Assembly: GCA_010909165.1 (NCBI GenBank)
Contig: VJWM01000352.1
Location: 1-43,946 of the forward strand
Length of the DNA: 43,946 nt
Direction of reading: 5' to 3'
DNA from: Anthoceros angustus
Taxonomy: Eukaryota; Streptophyta; Anthocerotopsida; Anthocerotales; Anthocerotaceae
Position numbers and translations under genes: made by a program. The notes under the pieces were generated by a model that was given only the letters and a program-made list of their open reading frames with translations, made no database searches and was not told the DNA's origin. Positions 21,191-31,035 of this stretch are shown here, one piece after another (within the stretch, counting starts at the first letter, position 1; each line of letters opens with the position of its first letter).

Positions 21191-21610
21191 TGGTTTAATC
21201 GGCTTGGCTCCCATGGAAATCTTCCACAAAATTGGAGGAAGTTGGTGCTGAATAAGAAGTGCGTTGGTAATTTACCAACCCCAGACACAATCTTTGCGAA
21301 GAGCCTCCACTTGACTCCTTGATGCTCTCGGTCTTCCACCATTCTTGGCGTGGCCTTCACTCCCCCATCCATCATGTCAAGGAACTCTGCGGGATATCGG
21401 AGAGGGCTGTCCTCTTCCCTCCATTGACCTTTCGAGGAGAGCAATTCAGCTCTTCCTCCTCTCCATACACTGAATACTCCTTACGGTCCAACATGGGATC
21501 CGTTCTAGCATTCCTTTCCAGAGCGCGAGGGTCGCCCGATTGATGGAGGTTGATGTAACACTCCTCAATCAATTCCAAATTGGTGTAGGCCCATTGGCGG
21601 CCATACACCC
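20843..21610 (-). pseudogene. Unrecognised protein segment, copy 2
   Basis: Frames at 21608-21372, 21444-21181 and 21229-20843 together match the 212-residue frame of copy 1: GRQWAYTNLELIEECYINLH, then LDMMDGGVK, KWRLFAKIV and YEAYIHHRE-type residues. Several frameshifts relative to copy 1 fall at short gaps. It lies downstream of the LTR-like copy at 22310-22623, in the same relation that copy 1 has to the LTR at 24475-24786. Confidence 0.55.
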
Positions 21611-22317
21611 ATCCTAATTGGATGTTCTCCTCCTCGCCCCTTGAAAATCAACCAAATCGAGGGTTGCTGCCCAAAGAAAGCAAGTGAATTGGGGCATCAC
21701 AAGTTCACCTCCTCGGGCAGCCGCTTTTTCCTTTTCTCCTCGCGAGGAGGAGCCTTGCCAGGCTCCTTTCCTTTTCCATCGAGGCATGGCACCTCCTTAC
21801 TCCCCACGCCCTAGCAAAGAGGATTACTTCCCAATTTTCAGTGTGCTCCAAGCTTCACCTCCAAACACTCCTTTTCTCGCAGTGCGCGACTCGACCGAGG
21901 CACAAGCACACGTTAGCCTGCCTTGAGCCTCGGCGCCGCCGATTTTCCTCTTGATTTCTTCTCCGCGCCGCCAGTGTGGTCGCGATTTTCCTCCTTCTAC
22001 TCTCTTCACCTACTGCCCGCCTCGCGCCTCCTCGCCGGATGCCTCCTTCAATGTGTCCCTTTTCCCGGTGTTGAAGAGCTTCTGCCTGAGCGCCTGCTTG
22101 CCGCCTCCTCTTCTCCTTTCCCACTAGGGGTCTTCTCCTTCGCACCGCCTTCCTCGCTCGCCGCAGCCGACGGCAATGGCAGCTTCTCCTTCGGCTTCTT
22201 TGCGCCTCCGCCTGGGCCTCGCCTTGGGAAGTGAGTTCGCCTCGAAGAGGAAGTTACGCCAAACGCACTTTGCCTCCTTGGATGGCCACGGCCACACAAC
22301 CCTAGATTGTGCATCAT
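21611..22317 (-). pseudogene. N-terminal part of type IV element ORF, copy 2
   Basis: The minus-strand frame starting at 22317-22321 begins MNDAQSRVVWPWPSKEAKC and becomes Arg/Lys/Gly-rich (KKPKEKLPLP). Copy 1 starts MNDAPNLGLCG at 24481 in the same context just after the LTR-like block, which supports this ATG as a real start. The middle (22145-21824) is highly basic (RRRRPLVGKEKRRRQ). Function is unknown; a nucleic-acid-binding gag N-terminus is possible but unproven. Confidence 0.4.
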
Positions 22318-22623
22318 TCACAAAATCCTAACTGATCTATATACTACCTATTTTCCTACTCGCTATCCTAATTAATCTCTTGCTAATTACTCTATATATT
22401 TATCCCTATTGATGAGCATATATAGTGGATATCCCCCTTTATTCTAAGTTTCCTTTTTAGAGATTTGTCCACCGCGGTAGTCCGCCATTGTAGTCCGCTC
22501 CTCACTCCTACGGCGAGGTGTGGCAGCCTCACGGTAGTCCGCCACCTACCAACCTTCTTGACCGCCTTCGCGCTGGGGTCGCGACCCGTTTTCCTCTGGG
22601 ATATCCTCTTTGCCTTCCTAACA
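22310..22623 (-). repeat. Type IV LTR-like block, copy 2
   Basis: This is nearly identical to 24475-24786. On the minus strand it starts TGTTAGGAAGGCAAAGAGGA, resembling the type II LTR start TGTCACGGAAGGCAGAGAGG. It contains repeated GGCGGACTAC motifs, an AT-rich part with TATA-like ATATATAGAG, and is followed by the ATG of the N-terminal ORF. The right end of the LTR and a primer binding site were not identified. Confidence 0.6.
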
Positions 22624-23157
22624 ATATTCCAGCTCTCCTGCACCCTTCGGGCCATCGTGGTGCCTTGGCCCTTCACCGTCGCTCCATCCGCTCTCCCACC
22701 CGGTAGCGGAGATGGTGGCCTCGGCGCCCGCTCGCACCTCGTCTTCTCCTTCCCTTCCACCACACGTGCTTTTGCGGCGTGGGGTGCGCCTACCATGGTG
22801 GTGCTCCCCCGGTAGTGCCTACCTACCATGGTGGGGTGCGCCTACCATGGTGGGGACTCCCCCACCCTTGGGTGGGCGCCTCCCTGGGGTAATGGCGGGG
22901 TGCCTCTCTCGTAGGCACAAATGAGATGGTGGGGACTCCCCCACCCTTGGGTCACCCCTCACAGTAGTCCTTCTCTCATAGACTACCATTCGGCCTTCCT
23001 CTTCTTTCTCTCCCTTGCTTGCTCTGTGGGAAAGGATTCCCACTCGGCAACTTTGTTGCCTCCACCTTCTCCTCTTGCTTCTAGCATGTTTGTGGAGTCG
23101 ACCTCCCATCTTCCAATGCAAAGGCAAAGGCCTTTCCAAACTCGGAGGTGGATGACC
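22624..23157 (-). pseudogene. Coding relic with embedded palindromes, copy 1
   Basis: The minus strand reads EEEGRMVVYERRTTVRGD, PTISF and PPSPLPGGRADGA-like residues, as in the copies at 20.6-20.9 and 19.7-20.0 kb. Between these lie CTACCATGGTGG, CCCACCCTTGGGTGGG and ACCATGGTAGG-type palindromes. It ends at the type IV LTR start (22623-22635) in the middle of a codon run that continues further in the 20.5-kb copy. Confidence 0.45.
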
Positions 23158-23796
23158 TCAAAGGGATGCCATCTTCAAGCTCCTTGCTTGTGAGAGTCCC
23201 TCGGTTTCCCATAAATGCACCAAATAGGTGCTAAGGTAGCATAACAGCCCTTCCTCATCCACGAATTTGGCTTGAGGAGCTTCTCGATGGTGTATGTACG
23301 CTTCATACATGGTTCCCCAATCCTTGGCTCCCATGGAAATCTTCCACAAAATTGGAGGAAGTTGGTCTTTGAAATAAGAAGTGCGTTGGTAATTTACCAA
23401 CCCCAGCACAATCTTTGCGAAGAGCCTCCACTTCAGCTCCTTGATGCTCTCGGTCTTCCAGCCATTCTTGGCGTGGGCCTTCACTCCCCCATCCATCATG
23501 TCAAGGAACTCTTGCGGGATATCAGAGAGGGTTGTCCTCTTCCCTCCATTGGACCTTTCGAGGAGAGCAATTCCAGTGCTCTCTTCCTCCGGTCTCCCGT
23601 ACACCTGTCGAATACTCCTTACGGTCCAACAGCGGGGATCCGTTCTAGCATTCCTTTCCGGTAGCGCGGCGAGGGCTGCTTCCGATTGATGGAGGTTGAT
23701 GTAACACTCCTCAATCAATTCCAAATTGGTGTAGGCCCATTGGCGGCCATACACCCATCCTAGTGGATGTTCTCCTCCTCGCCCCTTGAAAATCAA
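23158..23796 (-). pseudogene. Unrecognised protein segment, copy 1 (212 residues, best preserved)
   Basis: This is the longest conserved frame of the type IV element. It starts MIFKGRGGEHPLGWVYGRQW, then LELIEECYINLHQSEAALAA, a polar middle, DIPQEFLDMMDGGVKAHAK, KWRLFAKIVLGLVNYQRTSY, LPPILWKISMGAKDWGTMYE and YLSTYLVHLWETEG. It contains several aromatic residues and predicted helical stretches, as in capsid-like proteins, but I cannot assign it to gag or any family. Two more copies lie at 21.6-20.8 and 20.4-20.0 kb. Being open for 212 residues while its copies are shifted suggests it reflects the ancestral frame. Confidence 0.55.
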
Positions 23797-24481
23797 CCAA
23801 ATCTAGAGGTTAAGCTGCCCGGCAAAGCAAGTGAATTGGGGCATCACAAGTTCACCTCCCACAGTACACTGCTGCTTTCTTTCCTTTTTCTCCTCGCGAG
23901 GAGGCCCTTGCCGGCTCCTTTCCCTTGCCTTTTCCATTTCGAGGCATGGCACCTTCCTCACGCTCCTAGCAAGAGGATTACTTCCCAATTTTCAGCGTTG
24001 CTCTTCACCTCAAACACTCCTTTTCTCGTCATGACTCGACTGAGGCACAAGCACACGTTAGCCTGTCTTGAGCCTCCCTGCTGCCGATTTTCCTCTTGAT
24101 TTCTTCTCCTAAGCCGCGCCCGCAGGTGTGTGATTTTCCTCCTTCTACTCTCACTCTCCTTCACCTGCCTTCCAGGCGCTCAACCAGCGCTCACTGTGGG
24201 CTCCTTGTCCCTTTTCCCGGTGTTGAAGAGCTTCTCGGTGCCACAGGCGCTCGGTGCTTCGCCTCCTCTTCTCCTTTCCCACTAGGGGTCTTCTCCTTGC
24301 GCCTTCCTCTGTTGCGTGGCAGCGAATCTTCTTCGGCTTCTTTGCGCTCCGAGTCTTCTTTTGGGAAGTGAGGTCGCCTCAGCTCGAAGAGGAAGTTGGC
24401 GCTGCCCCAAACCGCACTTTGCCTTCCTTGGATGACTGCCACCTGGCGGCCACACAACCCTAGATTCGGTGCATCATTCAC
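23797..24481 (-). pseudogene. N-terminal part of type IV element ORF, copy 1
   Basis: The frame from 24481 starts MNDAPNLGLCGRQVAVIQGR, is followed by an Arg/Glu/Lys-rich stretch (KEAEEDSLPRNRGRRKEK), and ends by shift near 24191. Further frames (24164-23958) are Arg-rich. The start ATG stands directly after the LTR-like block, as in copy 2. No known domain was recognised. Confidence 0.4.
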
Positions 24482-24786
24482 AAAATCCTAATCTGATCTA
24501 TACTACCTATTTTTCTACTCTGCCTGCTATCCCTAATTAATCTCTTGCTAATTACTCTATATATTTATCCCCTATTGATGAGCATATATAGTGGATATCC
24601 CCCTTTATTCTAAGTTTCCTTTTTAGAGATTTGTCCACCGCGGTAGTCCGCCATTGTAGTCCGCTCCTCACTCCTACGGCGAGGTGTGGCAGCCTCACGG
24701 TAGTCCGACCACCAACCTTCTTGACCGCCTTCGCGCTGGGGTCGCGACCCGTTTTCCTCTGGGATATCCTCTTTGCCTTCCTAACA
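24475..24786 (-). repeat. Type IV LTR-like block, copy 1
   Basis: This is a direct repeat of 22310-22623, 2163 bp away, with only small gaps. It starts on the minus strand with TGTTAGGAAGGC and contains the same GGCGGACTAC motifs and TATA-like sequence. The preceding bases AGAGCTGGAATAT are shared with copy 2, so the repeat begins about 12 bases before the TG. Confidence 0.6.
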
Positions 24787-25560
24787 ATATTCCAGCTCTA
24801 GTTCCAAGATCTTGAAGTTTTCCTGATGTTCCTCTTCAATCGGTCTTAGCCAAAAAATCAAACTTGTTCGTCTCTTCCCGCTTTGACCGGTGTTGCCCAA
24901 ACCACGCTCAGCAGCGCTTTCACCATCTTGCACCTTCAAAATAACTGCACAAACAAGACAAGCTTGGGCACGCCCACGTGCTCGTTTCCAATGTCACCTC
25001 AGTGTCTACACACAATTGCGAGATTTCTTCACTCGCCACACAAGATCCATCAAGAGAGCAACTTCAGCCCTTTTCCACTTACTTCCTCTTCACTCCACAG
25101 TCCCACCTAGCTCAAACTTGATGTCCTCACAACATACACCTCCTTATGCGCCCAAATCCCTCACTTGAATGGTCCTCCTTCTCCTTGCACACACACGGGC
25201 ACCGCGTTCCCACCAAGTCCTTGCTCTAGCTTTCCCTTGCATGCACAAGCTCTTCCTCGCCTCTAGCTTTCCCTTGCATGCACAAGCTCTTCCTCGCGAT
25301 TCCTCGCAGGCTTCCTAGGTGCCACTCCCTACACACCCCATGATTCCTAGGTGCTGCAGGATTCCTTGCCATGTGGCTCCACCGTCCTCTATTTAGCAGC
25401 TCTACTTGTTATAAGCACCCTACACTACCTACCTTACATATTTATGGGCTATTATTCCTAATATACCCTATTTATCCACAACCTTACAACCTTGCATATA
25501 CAGCCCTTTTTAACAACTTCCTAGGTTGAAACCTACCTAATATGGAAAGTTTGCTTCCCA
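24787..25560. other. No gene; LTR-like debris with a 37-bp tandem repeat
   Basis: No ORF is supported. CTCTAGCTTTCCCTTGCATG occurs at 25224 and 25261 (period 37, 25224-25297). AT-rich sequence at 25380-25500 could hold a minus-strand promoter for an LTR whose U3 would be the array at 25.6-26.05 kb. I found no second copy to prove this. Confidence 0.4.
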
Positions 25561-26050
25561 AGTATCCAAGTAGGGTGCCCACCACTCGCCCTGAGGAGAC
25601 CTGACCACTCCCTACGGTAGGGAGACACTCTCATCCTATCTACCTACCTAACTCTGCGAGGAGCCCCTCACACCCTACATCTACATGTCCACCATCACCC
25701 TACATACTACCACATATCCCTACTTGTTCCCTACATTTAGGGACGGTAAGGGGCGCGTAGGGACACGCCGCCCCTACCCACATATCCCTACTTATGGACA
25801 CGCACCGTCCTACCCACATATCCCCTACTTATGAACACGCACCGTCCTACCCACATACATACACGTAGGGACACGCACCTACCCACATACCCACATATCC
25901 CTACTTATGGACACGCACCGCCCCACCCACATACACCTCCACGTAGGGTGCACCTCCCACCCTACGTAGGGTCACCCTGTTACCCCACACCACCCCACGT
26001 GCCCACGTCCACTGCCACCCTACACCTCCTCCACGTAGGGTGCACCACTC
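25561..26050. repeat. Array of CCCTACGTAGGG-type palindromes and CCCACATA repeats
   Basis: Units such as CCTACCCACATATCCC, TTATGGACACGCACCG and CACGTAGGG recur 3-6 times between 25735 and 26045, including a full CCCTACGTAGGG near 25960. The left part (25600-25730) has looser CCTAC/GTAGG half-sites. The overlapping Thr/His/Pro-rich frame is an artefact of the repeat. It resembles the type II LTR array in design but not in core sequence. Confidence 0.7.
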
Positions 26051-26879
26051 AAACACTCTCCCAATTAGCTCTCATGTGACTTCTGCAAATATAACACCTC
26101 ACACAAAAGGCACCCCATCTCAGTGCTAATCCACCCTTAGGGCGCTTGACTCTGGAGTTCTTATACTTCACTATCCAACACACCAAATTGGCTGCACAAC
26201 ACTCAACCTGAATAAACTGGATTTATTCCCCGGTGAACTCCTCACGCCTCAACTCCTTCTCGTATCAACCCTCCTTGCTACCCATTCTCCTCGCGGCCAC
26301 CACAACGGCCTCCCTTCACTTTGACTTGCAGCCCCATTGCCCATCATCATGATGCACACCCGTTGTGATCCCTTCACCATGTTGCACCACCCGCAACACC
26401 GCCTTCCTATGGTTTGGCCACACCTCCATCTTGCAGCCCCATCACAATTCCGCCGTGAGTGCTCTACCACGGCCTTTCCTAGTTCAACACACGCCATCCT
26501 CACATCGTGACTCCATTGAGAGCACTTCCATGTGCCTCGGCACCGCCATGGCCTCCTCTTGCAACCCTTGTGGCTGCTCACCTCAACATGAGCTCCTCGC
26601 TCCCATCCTTGCACCGATTGCTCCTCTCTCGCATGCCGAGCTCCCAACCTAGAGCCCCGCAATGATCCACAATTCCACCATTACGGGCACTTGGCCCATC
26701 TTCCTGCAGCAACCCTTGCCACACATCTCTACCTAGCAGTCCTCCTTCTTGCAAAATCTCAGCAATATGAGCACCGCCCATGTCTCACTTCTTCCACACA
26801 TGTGGCAAATTACTTTGCCTTCCTCAAACTTGGTGGTGGTCCCCAATAATCAGGCCTTTGCCTCTGCAAGCCTATCAAC
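26051..26879 (-). pseudogene. Distant relative of family 1 cassette
   Basis: The minus-strand frame 26662-26249 reads VEVSSHKGCKRRPWRC, resembling SSQEGCKWRP of the family 1 cassettes, with a similar charged composition. The flanking sequence (26050-26245 and 26670-26880) has no supported feature. This may be the cassette of a third, older element, read leftward from the inverted type II LTR. Confidence 0.3.
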
Positions 26880-27207
26880 AGCTACTTGTGCCTCAAGCTA
26901 CTTCCTTGGCTTAATTGCCTTCACCCTTTTCCTACCGTGGTAGGAGCTACTCCTACGCCGGTAGGTCATCAAAACGCTAGCTAGGCCGCTTACCTACAGT
27001 GGTAGGACATTCTCCTACCCATACCTACGGGGGTAGGAGTTCTCTCCACTTAGCCTACCGTGGTAGGAGTTTCTCCTACGGTGGTAGGATACCTCCTACC
27101 ACGGTAGGACATCTCCTACCGTTCACATATGTCTCCTACCCTCCTCACTAGAAGGTCATTTCGATCCGTTTCTTTTCCCCTAAGTATCCTCTCTGCCTTC
27201 CGTGACA
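26880..27207 (-). repeat. Type II LTR, inverted copy (3' LTR of copy D)
   Basis: Read on the minus strand it starts at 27207 with TGTCACGGAAGGCAGAGAGG, matching 11060 and 41768, and runs through a palindrome array (27140-26931). Homology ends near 26880, within the sequence matching 11370-11385, so the TATA part is missing or replaced. Confidence 0.65.
26931..27140 (-). repeat. CCTACCATGGTAGG-type palindrome array, inverted copy
   Basis: About nine units or half-units are seen, for example CCTACCGTGGTAGG, CCTACGGTGGTAGG and CCTACCACGGTAGG. Unit sequence and spacing differ from the copies at 11.1 and 41.9 kb although the pattern is kept. Confidence 0.8.
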
Positions 27208-27350
27208 TCCCTGACTCCGGCTTCAATCGGAACAAAAACATTTCTCGCATGTTTCCACCAAACTATTTCTATCAAAAGAATTCGGACCTGCTCAAAAACA
27301 ACTCACTTAAACCAGTTGCCCAAACTTTTGCGTTCCACATACTCCCCTTC

Positions 27351-27770
27351 TCACCTGTTTGCGTCCTTGCAAACAACAGATACCTCGGGCTGAAGGTACT
27401 TCTTAACCTTCCACCCATTCACTCTAGTTGGCAGCAAATCCCCATCCAGCACTCGTGTTTGCACGGATCCATTCTCATACACTGCCACCACCTCATAAGG
27501 TCCCATCCATCTCAACCTAAGCTTCCAGGAAATCCATGACCTATCATATAGAAGAACCAAATCCGGCCATGATAGCCTCCTCCTTCCCATCATGCCTCTC
27601 CTTTCTAAGCTCCACAATTTGGTTTCTTCTAAAGCCTCTTCCCTCGTTCCTCATGCTCTATGAAAGACTCTAGTCTAACTTCACGACTCTCCTCTGATTA
27701 TCGCTCATCCCCATGATTCTATAGGTAGGTACCTCAAATTCAATGGGCATCATTCGTTAAATAATATGGT
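27351..27770 (-). pseudogene. Integrase C-terminal region, family 1 copy D
   Basis: The minus-strand frame 27617-27351 reads LVLLYDRSWISWKLRLRWMG, then VVAVYENGSVQTRVLDGDLL and VNGWKVKKYLQ. This is the DNA-binding C-terminal barrel region of gypsy integrase and is better preserved than in copy B. Upstream lie EFEVPTYRIM-type residues near 27740. It is followed by the tail and the inverted type II LTR. Confidence 0.8.
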
Positions 27771-28045
27771 CTTCTTGGTAGTCACTTTCTCCGCTTTCTG
27801 TAAGCCCACAATGCTACATCTAAGATCTTCTTCACCGTGATTTACCTTTGAATAATGGCCTCCAACCTCTTACGCATGCAAAGCTTCTTTAAGAAGAAGC
27901 TTCCTTCCTTCAAACAACGTCGGATCTTCTCATCCAAACCAAGCTTGTATAAGACCCCATCTCTTAGACAATAAGGCCGCGACTCTAGGGAGAAAGACAG
28001 CACGCCCTTCCCTAGACAAACTATCCGCATGATTCCGTGCTCCAA
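27771..28045 (-). pseudogene. Integrase N-terminal region, family 1 copy D, with core deletion
   Basis: The frame from 28045 includes PYCLRDGVLYKLGLDEKIRR as in copy B. The zinc-binding region is shifted. The sequence then passes from the KKILD coding stretch straight into the WAYR stretch, at the same position as in copy B (27803-27825 versus about 10440-10460). The DDE core is missing in both. Confidence 0.75.
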
Positions 28046-28853
28046 GAAATTTCATACCTCACCATTCAATAACGTGGACATGGGAGTCCTTCACGTTCTA
28101 ACCTCCTCTTCCCATGCACTTTTCGCCACTTCCTGCTACCTCGCCCAGGACACGGGGGCGTGGCGCAGCCATGTACATTATGACCCGTGGGCCTTTGCTC
28201 CTTGCATCGGGCCTGCGGTATCACGCTGCGGTCGTCAACTTGCTCTTCTTGCAGCGGTGGTCACCGCCATGATAACCTTAGGCTCTGGCCCGAGCTAGCT
28301 CGCGCTCCTCGACAATACTCTCGACATGCCGTACCTCCACAAAAGTGGCTTCCTTGGCCGCCCATGAATTCGCCAATTCCTTTTCTGCGGTTTTCTGCAA
28401 GCTCCCTTGGATCGCGGTTTCTTCACGCTCCTTTCCATGCACACCATCCTCGAGCCGTCCCTACTCGAGGCTCCATCATCGCTTCCCACACCGCCATGTG
28501 TGGGAGTCCCTCCGCGATTTCTCCGTTTTCTCTTCTCCCTTTGCCAACCGTGGCCTCCACTTGCAGCCCTCTCTTGCTCACCCTTTCTCCTCGCTCGAAT
28601 CCCCAATTCATTAGGTTGCGGCATCTCACACAAAACTCCCTTCACGGATCCTTGGCTTTCTAACGGCATCAAGACTTGCTCTTCAGCCTCTAGGCCAGCC
28701 ACGTCTTGCTTGTTTCCATCTAGCTTGTTCACCATTGGATGTTGGTGCTGTGGCCACAACCCCGCCTTCAACTCGGCTCACAAAACTAGCTTCTCCCTAC
28801 ACGTCGATGCTGTAGGCATCCGTGCCTGCAGGTCGTGGATGTCATGGTGTTGC
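28046..28853 (-). pseudogene. Family 1 cassette 2, copy D (cut by family 3 insertion)
   Basis: This is the inverted match of about 9450-10210. The frame 28771-28295 includes EAEEQVLMPLESQGSVKGVL and QPNELGI. The homology stops at 28853, where the family 3 LTR begins, and resumes near 38840 with the sequence that should follow. That proves family 3 inserted into copy D. Confidence 0.6.
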
Positions 28854-29449
28854 TGTATGGGAAACAGAGCACCTAAGACTCTATGACTGAATCTTGTTTG
28901 GAGCATCACGGCATAAGCCACGATGCTAAAAGTGTGATGATGTCATGTACATGGCCCATGGATGGCACATGACATGTATGCCATGTATGCATGTGCCATG
29001 TATGCATATGCGTATGGAGATGAAGGATGACATGTGATGTATGTGGACATGTGGCGGTGATGTGTCATGGCGCATGCAATCTATATGCATGGTTATGCAT
29101 GTAAGGCGGTGCTATGGCGCATATATAGCAGATTTATATTAGAAAATACATAAAATCATAAATCAAGGAAAAGGCGAATAGGCTGTTAAACACATAAAAT
29201 ATTATTATTTGAAGGCCAAGGAAAGTAGGATTATAAAGTGCCCACCATCGATATGGGTGGACACTTCATCGAGAACTCCTGGGGGTTTTTGCCTATATAT
29301 GTGGGCACCCAGCCATGGATTCTTGGATTGTTGATGTTTGTCTTGTTCTAATAGGCAGCCATACTTCGTCCCAGCTGTGTCTTTGTCTCCTAGAGGTTCT
29401 TGTGGTTCATTGCATTACCAGGTTGGGAGAATTTTCCATCTTGATTTCA
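28854..29449 (+). repeat. Family 3 5' LTR
   Basis: This 596-base block starts TGTATGGG and ends TTGATTTCA. Its U3 holds a dense ATGCAT/ACATGT/CCATGG palindrome cluster (about 28932-29015), with a TATATAT box at 29294-29300. It pairs with 38081-38657. No perfect primer binding site follows; TGGGGACTAAG starts about 22 bases on. Confidence 0.8.
29294..29300 (+). promoter_or_regulatory. Family 3 LTR TATA box
   Basis: TATATAT in GCCTATATATGTGGG, conserved in the 3' LTR at 38508-38514, lies ~150 bases before the LTR end. Confidence 0.6.
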
Positions 29450-29811
29450 CCACATCAACAATCCTCTTGTTGGGGACTAAGATACTGATCTTGGAGGAGG
29501 CGTGGCGGAGATTGGAGGAAGAGGCGGAAGTCGTCCACCATCCAACCTGTGAGACAGTGCGATCCGAGAAGGTTGAGTGTTGCGAGCGCACTAAGAGATA
29601 GGCTGATGTTTTTCGATGGATGGTGCATATTGATTACATGACTTAGGTGTGGTAGTCTCACGATTCGAGTTAGCGAGTATGGAGAAGAGCATCGTCAGGC
29701 CGTTTGTGGATAGAGGCGGTGGATGTACTTTTACGGCTAGTTGGGTACGGTGGAAACAATTTGCCCTTTGACAACATCCGTGCGGTGGTCGGGGCATAGG
29801 AGAAGTAACCA
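29450..29811 (+). other. Family 3 leader
   Basis: This region lies between the LTR and gag. From about 29698 it begins the first unit of a ~510-bp tandem duplication. A short Glu-rich frame (29338-29601) crosses the LTR end and is not supported as a gene. Confidence 0.5.
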
Positions 29812-30720
29812 TTGATGGTGTTCCACGAGATCGGGGTGGGTGGAAAAGGACACTGCGTCTTCATCGGAGAAGTGCACGGCGTCTACTACTCGCCATTCAA
29901 GAGGACAGGAACAATACGAGACAACGCCCATCCACAAGGAGCAGTTCGGCGATTGGGCGGAGTGCAAGAATGGAGCTTGAGTTCACACCAAGTAAGAACG
30001 ATGTCTTCACAGAAAACATGGAAGCATGTCTCTTGCAGATTTCGAGGAGAAGTTTCGTTGGGCAATGGCGGAAAACAAGATGAAATACAAGGACGAGTTC
30101 ACTCGGAGGATGGCGTTCATGAAGATGTCATCCTACCTTGGTGAGGCTCTAATGTATTACGAGATGAGAAGGGGATCCCGAAGGTGGAGAAGAGCACGCA
30201 TACGTGGGCCGTTTGTGGATAGAGGCAGTGGATGTACTTTTCTGGCTAGCTGGTTGGGCTAACGGTGGAAACAATTTGCCCTTTGACAACATCCGTGCAG
30301 TGGTCAGGCATAGGAGAAGTAACCATTGATGGTGTTCCTGAGATCAGGGTGGACTGACGAAAGGACACCTGCGCCGTCTTCAGTCGGAGAAGTGCACGAC
30401 GTCTACTACTCGCCATTCAAGAGGACACCGGAACAATACAGAGACAACGCGCCAGTCACAAGGAGACAGTTCGGCGATTGGAGCGGAGAGTCTGCAAGAA
30501 TGGAGCTTGAGTTCACACCAAGTAAGAACGATGTCTTCACAGGAAAACATGGAAGCATGTCTCTTGCAGATTTCGAGGAGAAGTTTCGTTGGGCAATGGC
30601 GGAAAACAAGATGAAATACAAGGACGAGTTCACTCAGAGGATGGCGTTCATGAAGATGTCATCCTACCTTGCGGGTGAGGCTCTAATGTATTACGAGATG
30701 AGAAAAGGGATCACGAAGGT
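29695..30720 (+). repeat. ~510-bp tandem duplication over the start of gag
   Basis: The landmark GGCCGTTTGTGGATAGAGGC occurs at about 29699 and 30208. AGTGCACG...CGTCTACTACTCGCCATTC and the gag string SLADFEEKFRWAMAENKMKY are each present twice. The second unit carries on into the rest of gag; the first is broken before it. Confidence 0.8.
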
Positions 30721-31035
30721 GGCCGAGAAGAAGCGGTGCAGAGGCGGCCAAGAGGGCTGGTTGCACCCCCTACGAGGACAAGCTCGAGCATCCGTGGACT
30801 TGATGTTCGCCAAGTTAACCACCATGTTTCCCTCACTTTGGAAAAGATCCAGAATTGTCGAGGTTTTCTTTCGGCCTAACGAGACATTGCGTGCATCTTA
30901 CCTCGTGAAGGTTACGGTGGAAGACACGGATGTCAAGGCGATGAGGAGGCTGAGATCTTCATGGCATTGCAGGCAAGAAGGAAGGTGATGGACTCGGCAT
31001 GGGCGATGGGAGAGATATCGGTTGATAGACGCCTA
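30326..31035 (+). pseudogene. Family 3 gag
   Basis: The 220-residue frame 30326-30988 contains GSMSLADFEEKFRWAMAENK, then FTQRMAFMKMSSYLAGEALM and YYEMRKG, then LMFAKLTTMFPS, RPNETLRASYLV and VTVEDTDVK. The order resembles retrotransposon gag: a helical capsid domain with a YLxGxA motif, then an NETLxxYL motif equivalent to ESVxxY. Frameshifts occur near 30740 and 30900, with coding-type sequence reading on as MDSAWAMGEISVD. Gag would package the element RNA. The partial duplicate is at 29990-30190. Confidence 0.65.

Noticed and set aside
25831-26079. Thr/His/Pro-rich frame as a protein
   Set aside because: It is a translation of the CCCACATA/ACGTAGGG repeat array with no conservation or start context.
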